Source of the DNA: JAUCQB01 sp964586235
GTDB lineage: Bacteria; Planctomycetota; Phycisphaerae; UBA1845; PWPN01
Direction of reading: 5' to 3'
Assembly: GCA_964586235.1 (NCBI GenBank)
Contig: CAZPIO010000002.1
Location: 62,001-126,000, forward strand
Length of the DNA: 64,000 bases
This document shows, piece after piece, positions 1 through 7,095 of the stretch. Numbering within the stretch: the first letter of the stretch is position 1; each line of letters opens with the position of its first letter. Under the pieces are notes generated by a model. It was not told the origin of the DNA. It worked only from the letters and a program-made list of their open reading frames with translations, and did no database searches. A program made the position numbers and the translations under genes.

Positions 1-137
1 ATCAAAACCGCAGTCAGCAGTGGCCTTTGCCGCTGCCCCTGTCGCCTCGTTGCGGCATCCGCAGCCACCCTATTGATTCAATGCCCCGAAGGCACGCCGA
101 GTCAACTGGTGAAAAAGGGAAAATGTGCGCCCAAACC

Positions 138-255
138 CGAATGTCGAAGTCCGAATGACGAAAGAAATCCGAAATCCGAATGAGAACCGCCGGCGATCCC
201 CCTTTTTTCATTTGGCCATTTCGTCATTCTTTCGTCATTCGGACTTCGTCATTCG
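138..255. repeat. Long inverted repeat in an intergenic region
   Basis: Two 29-base arms (138-166 and 227-255) are reverse complements at 28 of 29 positions, separated by about 60 bases. The arms are built of short reiterated units around GAATGACGAA and GAAGTCCGAATG. No gene is recognisable in the first 405 bases. The sequence looks like a dispersed intergenic repeat and may fold into a long hairpin in either transcript. Confidence 0.6.
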
Positions 256-326
256 TCAGTCCCGCGCTCCTTCTGTCGCAGTCGGGGCTGACGGCTGACC
301 GCTGATCGCTCATCCGCTCAAAACAG

Positions 327-355
327 GAGAGGCACCCTTTACGGGGGTGCCTCTC
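327..355 (-). terminator. Intrinsic terminator downstream of the tyrosine recombinase gene
   Basis: Read on the minus strand, an 11-bp perfect stem (GAGAGGCACCC with GGGTGCCTCTC) closes a 7-base loop and is followed by CTGTTTTG. It lies about 50 bases past the stop codon of the recombinase gene, where its terminator would be expected. Confidence 0.6.
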
Positions 356-405
356 GGTCGAAGCTGTCGTCGGATCTCAAACGCAGTACGGATACGGATC
401 GCCGC

Positions 406-1392
406 TCACGCCCTGGGGTGAGCGCTGTCGTAAGCCTGTTTCATTCGGTTCGTGGTCACGTGGGTGTAGATCTGGGTGGTGGACAGGGACTGGTGACCGA
501 GCAGTTCCTGGACCGCACGGAGGTCGGCCCCGCGATTGAGCATATGGGTCGCGAAGCTGTGACGCAGCGTGTGCGGGCTGATCGCCGGGTCGAGCCCGCA
601 GATGGACAGGTACTTGTCAAGTTTCCGGCGGACACTCCGCGTGCTGAGGCGCTGGCCGTGCTTGTTCACGAACACCGCCTTCTGGTCGAAGTTCGACGCG
701 CGCGGGTCGGCACGTCGCATGTCCATGTAGTGCTTGATCCAGGCCAGGGCGGTCGGCGAGATCGGCGTCAGCCGCTCTTTCTTGCCCTTGCCGTGGATGT
801 GCAGGCACTCGCTGGCGGTGTCAATATCCTCGATGTTGAGGTCGACCAACTCACTCACCCGAACACCGGTTGAGTACATCGTCTCCAGCATCGCTCGGTC
901 GCGGGCGCCGAGCAGACCGGCCGGATCGGGCGTTTCGAGCAGTTTGCGGACCTCAGCCTCTTCGAGGAACTTCGGCAGGCGCTTCTCCTGCTTCGGTGTC
1001 CGGATGGCGGCCAGCGGGTTGGCCGGCACGTATCCGCGCTTCACGCAGAACTTGTAGAAGCTTCGCAGGGTGGCGAGCTTGCGCGCGGTCGTGCTCTTGG
1101 AGTACTCCCGGTCGGTCAGGAAGGACAGGAACCTCCGGACGTCGTCGGTCTGGACGCCTCTGAGCATCTCCCGGGCGTCCGTCTGTGTCACGGGGGGAGA
1201 GGCGACGGCGGTAGCCGCGCCAGGCTGGCTGAAGCCGCCGGGCGTGGACGTTGCGGGGCCCTCCGCCGGGCCGCCGAGGAACTCCACGAACTGATGCAGA
1301 TCAGCCGCGTAGCACTTGGCGGTGTGCGGAGAGAAATGCCTCTCGAAACGGAGGTAGTTCAGGAACTCATCGATCAATGTCATTTGGCTCAT
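406..1392 (-). CDS. xerC: Tyrosine recombinase, XerC/XerD type
   Basis: Site-specific recombinase that would resolve chromosome dimers at dif sites in the cytoplasm. The N-terminal 110 or so residues form the SAM-like core-binding domain (starting LIDEFLNYLRFERHFS). The C-terminal catalytic domain shows the whole signature: Arg in TGVRVSEL, Lys in HGKGKKER, HTLRHSFATH, LLGHQSL and the nucleophile Tyr in TQIYTHV. The frame is open further upstream, but the methionine starting MSQMTLIDEF fits family length (328 aa); the extra residues are unlike the family. An insertion of about 35 residues rich in Gly, Pro and Thr separates the two domains. XerC and XerD cannot be told apart here. No phage or transposon genes adjoin it, so a housekeeping role is more likely than an integrase role. 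Confidence 0.9.
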   Translation of the reverse strand: MSQMTLIDEFLNYLRFERHFSPHTAKCYAADLHQFVEFLGGPAEGPATSTPGGFSQPGAATAVASPPVTQTDAREMLRGVQTDDVRRFLSFLTDREYSKSTTARKLATLRSFYKFCVKRGYVPANPLAAIRTPKQEKRLPKFLEEAEVRKLLETPDPAGLLGARDRAMLETMYSTGVRVSELVDLNIEDIDTASECLHIHGKGKKERLTPISPTALAWIKHYMDMRRADPRASNFDQKAVFVNKHGQRLSTRSVRRKLDKYLSICGLDPAISPHTLRHSFATHMLNRGADLRAVQELLGHQSLSTTQIYTHVTTNRMKQAYDSAHPRA

Positions 1393-1472
1393 AGCGTCTG
1401 GCACCGGCGGCGATTCTCTGTGTCTGTCAACCTGGCTCTGTGGCGGGTTCGCTTGCATCCGAACCAGCGACC

Positions 1473-1679
1473 TCAAGCCGGCGTCTTCTCGAGATCCATC
1501 TCGAGTCTTCGACCCATCTGGTAACTGAGAACGGCAGCGTCGAACCAGTCGAAATCGTGCTCCGGGTCGGCGGCCATCGAGGCGAAGACCGCGATGATCG
1601 AGGCCTCGTCTCCGGCCGTGTACCGGAACACATACCGGTGGCTCCCCTTCACTAATGAAAGCTGCCGAACATGGTTCAT
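1473..1679 (-). CDS. Small conserved-looking hypothetical protein (68 aa)
   Basis: I do not recognise a family. The 68-residue protein starts MNHVRQLSLVKGSHRYVF and has an acidic centre (ADPEHDFDWFDAAVLSYQ). Its ATG overlaps the stop codon of the upstream lipoprotein gene in an ATGA arrangement, which argues for translational coupling and for a real gene. The length and the phrase GDEASIIAVFASMA resemble short cytoplasmic proteins of unknown function, but this is impression only. A longer in-frame extension exists but lies antisense-like within the lipoprotein gene and is not credible. Confidence 0.65.
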   Translation of the reverse strand: MNHVRQLSLVKGSHRYVFRYTAGDEASIIAVFASMAADPEHDFDWFDAAVLSYQMGRRLEMDLEKTPA

Positions 1680-2488
1680 TGTCCCGTTTCTCCCGCGGCG
1701 GCCACGGATGCGGCCGCCTGATTCTCCATTCGCTGCGACATCAGCTCGCGGGCCGCGGTGAAGCAACAGTACCTCACGTACGACTCCTGGCTGACCAGGT
1801 ACCGCTTCCACCCGAGGGGCCCGGCGTCCGCCGATCGTGAATGGGCGTATCGCTGCACGTCCCGTTGCACGGCATCGTGGTCGGCGTTGAAAGTCCGCTG
1901 GACCTGGGCCTGGGGGCGGATGCCGCCGAAAGCCTGCGGCACCGGAAACGGCCGGGCTGCCCGGGAAGCGGCGACGGGGTCCCACGCGGTGGCGTCGGCC
2001 TTCCAGGGCCCGTAGAGCTGGGCAGCGACCCCGACAATCGGCGTGTACGCGTCGTACTCGGTGATGGCGAAGACCAGGATGGCATCGGCTCCCAGCCGGT
2101 CGCACACGTACAGCGCGTGCTCGGGCGATTGGATTCGGACATTACCCTGCTCCGCCAGGACGGCCAACACTCGGCTCACGCCGATGACTTTCACGCCTTC
2201 CAGACCCGACAGCTCGCTGGCCATCAGGTCGCCGATTCTGACCAGATCGAACTCCGTGCTGCCGCTCTGGTTCAGCGCCGGAGCCACCGCCACGCGCACC
2301 TCCTCGGGGAGGCGAAGCGCCGGTTCGGCGGCGTCCTCACTCGGGTGCCGATTCGCGGAGCATCCCACCAGAGCAGACAAGATCCCGCATAAGAGGTAGC
2401 GCCATCCTGCGGCCCACGTCTTGTCCCGGGCTCGGCCCGTACTGGGACGAAACCCGCAACCGGCGATCTGGTTTTCCGCGACGATCAT
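1676..2488 (-). CDS. Lipoprotein with a CsgG/LpoB-like fold, putative
   Basis: Predicted envelope lipoprotein of 270 aa. A short hydrophobic segment ends in the lipobox ALVGC with Cys43. The mature part carries a segment typical of CsgG, LpoB or GNA1162-like proteins: a hydrophobic strand (EVRVAVAPALNQSG), a helix (LVRIGDLMASELSGL), then GVKVIGVSRVLAVLAEQG and a strand ADAILVFAITEYD. Such proteins act at the periplasmic face of the outer membrane, but no specific role can be assigned. It is translationally coupled to the 68-aa gene that follows. The start is uncertain because the stretch before the signal peptide (about 28 residues) is longer than usual. Confidence 0.6.
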   Translation of the reverse strand: MIVAENQIAGCGFRPSTGRARDKTWAAGWRYLLCGILSALVGCSANRHPSEDAAEPALRLPEEVRVAVAPALNQSGSTEFDLVRIGDLMASELSGLEGVKVIGVSRVLAVLAEQGNVRIQSPEHALYVCDRLGADAILVFAITEYDAYTPIVGVAAQLYGPWKADATAWDPVAASRAARPFPVPQAFGGIRPQAQVQRTFNADHDAVQRDVQRYAHSRSADAGPLGWKRYLVSQESYVRYCCFTAARELMSQRMENQAAASVAAAGETGQ

Positions 2489-2668
2489 CCCTGACCTGGC
2501 ACCCTTATCCTTGAGTCTCCCGGCGACGCGGTCTGGTCGGTGTTTTTCTGATTCCGTCGACCGCGAGACTGTCCGGACGGCTCACATTCGCGGACCCCGG
2601 ACACATCTACTTCGACTACTTTCGGGACCGGCTTGAACGCCGCGTCCTCCAGATTCTTATCGCTGCAT

Positions 2669-3874
2669 TCACCCCCCCGGTCCTTCGGACAGCGTCTGCC
2701 GCGAACTGTGCGCGGCTCCTGAAACGGCAGCCTTATTCTCCGAGGCGACCGGGTGTTGCGTCACCGGCGCGGCCGCGGCCTCGACCGACCAGATATTCTC
2801 CGAACCACTCTGGAGGCTGGTGAAGTACACCCGGCCGTCGGCCGCCCAGCAGGGTCCGAAATGGGCGCCGTCGCCTCCGGTCAACTGTCTGGTTTCCGTC
2901 CCGTCGACGCGGACGATCCAGATGTCGCCGCGTGAAGTCGGGGCGACGGCCGCGGCGGGGCCGGTGGCGACGGGCTGCGGCAGTGCAGTTCCATATGCCA
3001 CCCATTCCCCATCAGGACTCCAGGCCGGCTGAATCAGGGCCATCTGCGAGCTGGCGGCCAGTTCGACCGGGAACCTGGGTTCACCATTTTCCAGATCTAT
3101 TCGCCAGACGCTGAACCATCGCCCGCCGCGCTCCCGGGCCCGCTGATACAGCAGGCTGTCGCCGTTGGGGCTCCACTGCGGAAAGAGGCCCACGCCGATC
3201 ATCCGCCGGGAGTCGGGGTGGTGGAGCTGGAGGACCCACAGTTCCCACTGTTCCGCGCGGGCGTTGAACATGCAGTAAACGATCTGTTGTCCGTCCGGCG
3301 AGAACGACGGGTGGACCTCGTGCCAGGGCGATCGGGTCAACTGCGTCGTCCGGCGGTTCTCCAGATCCATGAGCCAGAGGTCCCAGTTTCCGGAGCGGTT
3401 GCTGGTAAAAGCGACGGCCTTTCCGTCGGGGCTGAACGAGGGTTGCACGTCGGCCGAGGGCTCGGAGGTGACCTGGGTCACCGCGACGCCGTCGACGGCC
3501 TTGATGTAGAGATCGGGCTGGGACGAGTGCCGGGTGGAAGCGAAGACCATCCGCTTGCCGTCCGGCGACAGGTCGACGTCGAAATCAGCGCCCTCGGAAG
3601 TGAAGGAGTGCTGCTTCATCGGGGCGCTGGCCCGGGCGTGGAAGGGCACGCGGGCCCGGTCGGGCATTTCCCCAAAGAGCGTGAGCTGGGCGTCCTGGGC
3701 CGCGGGCATCGCCGGCTCGGGAGGCGGCGGGGGAGGAGCCTGCTCTGCCTGCTGCTCTGGTTTCTCCCAGCATTTCCCCCAAGCGGCGCAGCCGGCCAGT
3801 GCCAGGCCGGGCAGCGTCAACAGGGCCGCTCCACAGCATCGGAGCACCTTGGATGTCCTGCTGTTGGCTTGCAT
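2669..3874 (-). CDS. TolB-like beta-propeller lipoprotein
   Basis: Periplasmic or surface lipoprotein of 401 aa. The signal peptide ends with lipobox LAGC (Cys29) and is followed by a Pro/Gln/Glu-rich linker. Six PD40/WD40-like blades are visible, each with a core such as SFSPDGKAVAFTS, SFSPDGQQIVYC, QWSPNGDSLLYQ, AWSPDGEWVAYG and CWAADGRVYFTS, as in TolB and DPP-type propellers. TolB itself is a soluble partner of Pal in the Tol system; here the lipid anchor and lack of neighbouring tol genes suggest a related scaffold or sugar-binding propeller, not necessarily TolB. The gene is divergent from mutS2 across 740 bases of repeat-rich DNA. Confidence 0.75.
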   Translation of the reverse strand: MQANSRTSKVLRCCGAALLTLPGLALAGCAAWGKCWEKPEQQAEQAPPPPPPEPAMPAAQDAQLTLFGEMPDRARVPFHARASAPMKQHSFTSEGADFDVDLSPDGKRMVFASTRHSSQPDLYIKAVDGVAVTQVTSEPSADVQPSFSPDGKAVAFTSNRSGNWDLWLMDLENRRTTQLTRSPWHEVHPSFSPDGQQIVYCMFNARAEQWELWVLQLHHPDSRRMIGVGLFPQWSPNGDSLLYQRARERGGRWFSVWRIDLENGEPRFPVELAASSQMALIQPAWSPDGEWVAYGTALPQPVATGPAAAVAPTSRGDIWIVRVDGTETRQLTGGDGAHFGPCWAADGRVYFTSLQSGSENIWSVEAAAAPVTQHPVASENKAAVSGAAHSSRQTLSEGPGG

Positions 3875-4613
3875 AGTGGCGTCCCGATTGCCTCGCCTTC
3901 AGATGAAGACAGGGCGGATCGGTATTCTTATCGGTTCTCGGCCCCGGTCGATCGACTTAAACCCGCCGCATCCCGGCGTGCCGGTTCCGATAATATGTTG
4001 ACTATGTATCGACCCGCGACGGGGGGGCTCTTCATATGTTTCCATCGCGGAATCAAGGGTTTTTCAAGCATTCTTCAGATCGCGCAGAAATCGCTCGGCG
4101 TCGGGCAAAAGATGCGCGTTGACGGGTGATCATCGGTGGCACCATCCAGCGCCGGCCTGCTGTGAGCGGATCCGCGGCAGTTGGGGCACCTCCTTCAGAA
4201 CCCCGGGCCGAAGCGAGCAGGCTCCGACCGTGCGACGGGCCGGTAGCCTGGCCCGTCCTTGAGCGACTTGCGGGCCTGCCCGCCGTGGCGGGCGTCGGTC
4301 AACGGCCCGTCGCTGGCGCTCCGGGTTCTGAATTGGGCCTGTCGGTTTCACCCGAAACCGCCTTGCCAACACCGTCACCGCTGGCCCCAGAATCCCTTCT
4401 GGGGCCTGCCGGGGGAGGACTCCCATCCTCATTACCACCGAATACGGAACGGATTCCGCGAAGCGAAGCGGCCCGGAACGGATTCCGGGCCGAGCGAAAC
4501 CGCCTTGCCAACACTGTCAACGCGGTTTGTGAGTTTGTAGCCTCGCCGACCGAGCGGTTGGCGGCCGTTCGACGGCGCTTTGTGGAGGCTCGGGCGTTTC
4601 GTAAAATGCGGAT
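3875..4613. repeat. Intergenic region with palindromic repeats
   Basis: No convincing gene. From about 4196 to 4505 the DNA is packed with dispersed repeat units: a CGCTGGCGCT(C)CGGGTTCTGAA block (4308-4339), a palindrome CCCCAGAATCCCTTCTGGGG near 4387, and GGAACGGATTCC blocks near 4447 and 4478, flanked by GCGAAGCG. The same units recur near 6.6-6.9, 43.6 and 55.5 kb. The DNA left of 4130 is relatively AT-rich and probably holds the promoter of the divergent lipoprotein gene, but no site stands out. Confidence 0.6.
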
Positions 4614-6527
4614 GTGGACACCCACACGCTGGAGAAGATCGAGTTCGACCGCGTCCGGCAGATCCTGGCGGAGCACGCGAGCTGCGCGCTCGGGCGGGGG
4701 ATGATCCTGAGGGTCAAACCCGTTTCCAGGGAGGATCTTGTCCGCCAGTGGCTCCGGCAAGTCGAGGAAATGATCGAGGCCGGAGCCACGATCGGCCCGC
4801 CTCCGTTCGGGGGAGTCCGGGACGTTCGGGAAATCGTCCGGTCGGCGGTGCCCCCCCACCTTCCCGAGCCTGCCGAGTTTGCCACGGTTGCCGAGACCCT
4901 GGATGCCACCCAGCGGATGGTCCGATGGGCAAGCCGGCTGAGCCCGACGGCCGGCGAGTTGCGGGCCATCTGCGAGAAGATCGGCGATTTCAAGATCGTC
5001 GCCGACGCGATTCACCAGGTCGTGGACGGCGGAGGCGAGGTCCGCGACGATGCCAGCGCCAAGCTCCGGACTATCCGGATCGAGATCGCCAACGCCCGGA
5101 TCAACATCGGGCATGTTTTCGACCGCCTGCTGCGTGACCGCCACATGACCCGGTGGCTGCGGTACCCCAACGCGACGTTTCACGAGGACCGGCTGGTGCT
5201 GCCGCTGGCCGCCGAACACCGCGGGCGGGTTCCGGGGATCGTCCACCGCAGCTCGGACTCGGGGGCGACACTTTTTGTCGAGCCGGCCGAGGCGGTCGAG
5301 TTGAACAACCGGATCATCACCCTCAAGAACGACGAGCAGGCGGAAATCAGCCGGCTGCTGTGGAACCTGACGCACCAGTTGCACCTGAACAGCACCGAGA
5401 TCCTCAAGACGCTCGACTCCCTGGCCGTGCTGGACATGATCGCCGCCAAGGCGAAGTTTGCCCGGAACTACGACCTGCACATTCCGCAGATCTCGCAGGA
5501 TGGCACCCTGCGGCTGAGGCAGGCCCGGCACCTGTTGCTGGTCGAGATGCAGAAGGAGTCGGCCAAACGCGGCGAAGATCGCGAGGTGGTGCCGATCGAC
5601 GTGCGTCTTGGCGAAGATTTCGATGTGCTGATCATCACCGGCCCTAACACGGGCGGCAAAACGGTGGTCCTCAAAACGGTCACGCTGGCCTGCGCGATGG
5701 CCCAGTCGGGCCTGCCCATTCCCGCGGCCGAGGGCAGCCGGGTGCCGATCTACCGCGATATTCTGGTGGACATCGGCGACGAGCAGAGCCTGCAGCAGTC
5801 GCTGAGCACGTTCAGCTCGCACATATCGCGGGTGATGACAATGGTCAAGCACGCACAGCCGGGAACGCTGATGCTCATCGACGAGCTGGGCGCCGGCACC
5901 GATCCGGAGGAAGGTGCGGCACTCGGCCGGGCGATCGTGGCCGAGTTGCTCAACCGCAAGTGCCCGGCGCTGGTCACCACCCACCTCGGCGTGCTCAAGA
6001 GCCTGGCCTATACCGAGGCCCGGGCCGAAAACGCCTGCGTGGATTTCGACTCCGACACGCTCCGGCCGACGTATCGCCTGCTGATCGGCGAGCCGGGCAA
6101 CAGCAACGCAATCAACATCGCCTCACGGCTGGGCCTGCCGCCGCAGATTGTCAAGGCCGCGCGCCATTACCTCGCCGACTCGCATCAACAGTTGAGCCGC
6201 GCGATCGCCGGCACGCTCCAGTCGCGCCGCCAGGCCGAACTGGCCCGGCAGCAGTCCGACGCCGCCCGCGTCGAGGCGGAAAAACAGAAGGCCGCCGCCG
6301 AGGCGGCCCGCCGCGAGCTGGAGCAGCAACAGGCCCGCTTCGACCAATGGGTGGCCATGGTCTCGGCCCTGCAGCCGGGCCATCGCGTCCATGTCCGCCG
6401 CTTCGACCGCGAGGGCACCATCGTCCGCATGCTCCTCCACAAGCAGATGGCCGTCGTCTCGGTCGGGGCGATGGAGATGGAAGTGCCGATCAAGGAGCTT
6501 TCACCGCTGACGGATAATCATGCCTGA
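4614..6527 (+). CDS. mutS2: MutS2 family ATPase lacking the Smr domain
   Basis: MutS2 proteins are DNA-binding ATPases linked to suppression of recombination and, in some bacteria, ribosome rescue. The 637-aa product has the MutS core and clamp region, then the ATPase domain with Walker A GPNTGGKT (about residue 343), the QSLSTFSSH segment and Walker B LMLIDELGAGTDP (about residue 420). A coiled-coil rich in Ala, Gln and Glu (residues 525-580) and a KOW-like segment (PGHRVHVRRFDREG) follow. The protein then stops: the C-terminal Smr nuclease domain of typical MutS2 (near 780 aa) is absent. The start is GTG, chosen because MDTHTLEKIEF matches the family N-terminus. Confidence 0.9.
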   Translation: MDTHTLEKIEFDRVRQILAEHASCALGRGMILRVKPVSREDLVRQWLRQVEEMIEAGATIGPPPFGGVRDVREIVRSAVPPHLPEPAEFATVAETLDATQRMVRWASRLSPTAGELRAICEKIGDFKIVADAIHQVVDGGGEVRDDASAKLRTIRIEIANARINIGHVFDRLLRDRHMTRWLRYPNATFHEDRLVLPLAAEHRGRVPGIVHRSSDSGATLFVEPAEAVELNNRIITLKNDEQAEISRLLWNLTHQLHLNSTEILKTLDSLAVLDMIAAKAKFARNYDLHIPQISQDGTLRLRQARHLLLVEMQKESAKRGEDREVVPIDVRLGEDFDVLIITGPNTGGKTVVLKTVTLACAMAQSGLPIPAAEGSRVPIYRDILVDIGDEQSLQQSLSTFSSHISRVMTMVKHAQPGTLMLIDELGAGTDPEEGAALGRAIVAELLNRKCPALVTTHLGVLKSLAYTEARAENACVDFDSDTLRPTYRLLIGEPGNSNAINIASRLGLPPQIVKAARHYLADSHQQLSRAIAGTLQSRRQAELARQQSDAARVEAEKQKAAAEAARRELEQQQARFDQWVAMVSALQPGHRVHVRRFDREGTIVRMLLHKQMAVVSVGAMEMEVPIKELSPLTDNHA

Positions 6528-7095
6528 GCGGTGGAGACGGCCCGGCTTCCGGATTTCAACTGTCTGAGTTTATTAGAAGCTATTAGCGATTAGCTGTTAG
6601 CTTTTGGCTCCCGCTCGGCCCGGAACCACTTCCGGGCCGCATGTCTTCGCGGAATCCTTTCCGCATTCGGGTTGGCTGGCCCTCCTGCTTCTTGCAGGTG
6701 GGTTCGCGATTCGTGTGTTCGTTGGTTTTCACCACGGAGGCACGGAGGACACGGAGAAGGCGAGAGGTTCAGGAAAGGGAGAACCGGCCTGCGGATCATG
6801 TGGGCGCTCACAGCGCGGAGCGCCCAAGCAGAGTTGCCCGCTCGACCCGGAATCACTTCCGGGCCGTTTCTCTTCGCGGAATCGTTTCCGCATTCGGCCT
6901 CAATGACGATGGAATCGTCGAACCGCAAGGCCCCAGAAGTGATTCTGGGGCCAGCTATCCATCGACCATACCGGCGGGACAAGCCCGCCGGCTCGTCAAG
7001 ATCGCGGCTACAAGCCGCTCCTACACTTCTGATCGCGGTTGGAGACCGTTCCTACTACGAACGGCTCGCGGTTGGAAACCGCTCCTACAACTGGA
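6528..7095. repeat. Intergenic repeat cluster
   Basis: No gene. Several repeat types adjoin: TTAG-rich reiteration (6565-6605); two copies of a block with CCGGAA-N4-TTCCGGGCCG followed by TTCGCGGAATC-N2-TTCCGCATTCGG (about 6618-6672 and 6846-6898); a CACGGAGGCACGGAGGACACGGAG unit near 6734, a type common in planctomycete and verrucomicrobial genomes; a CCCCAGAAGTGATTCTGGGG palindrome near 6931; and three roughly 31-base units ending in CCGCTCCTAC or CCGTTCCTAC (7006-7092). They lie between the 3' ends of convergent genes. Confidence 0.7.

Noticed and set aside
406..1392. Integrase of a mobile element
   Set aside because: The sequence is of the XerC/XerD size and motif type, and no phage, plasmid or transposon genes adjoin.
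1440..1480. GGTCGCTGGTTCGGATGC-like text on the minus strand just before the recombinase start, resembling a tRNA T-arm
   Set aside because: No matching acceptor or D- and anticodon arms were found. I do not call a tRNA or attachment site there, although a tRNA next to a recombinase would have suggested an integration site.
4255..4310. A degenerate copy of the 32-bp palindrome in the intergenic region (CCTTGAGCGAC ... GTCGGTCAACGG)
   Set aside because: The arms have mismatches and the centre is much longer than in the coding copies, so I cannot separate it from chance in a repeat-rich region.
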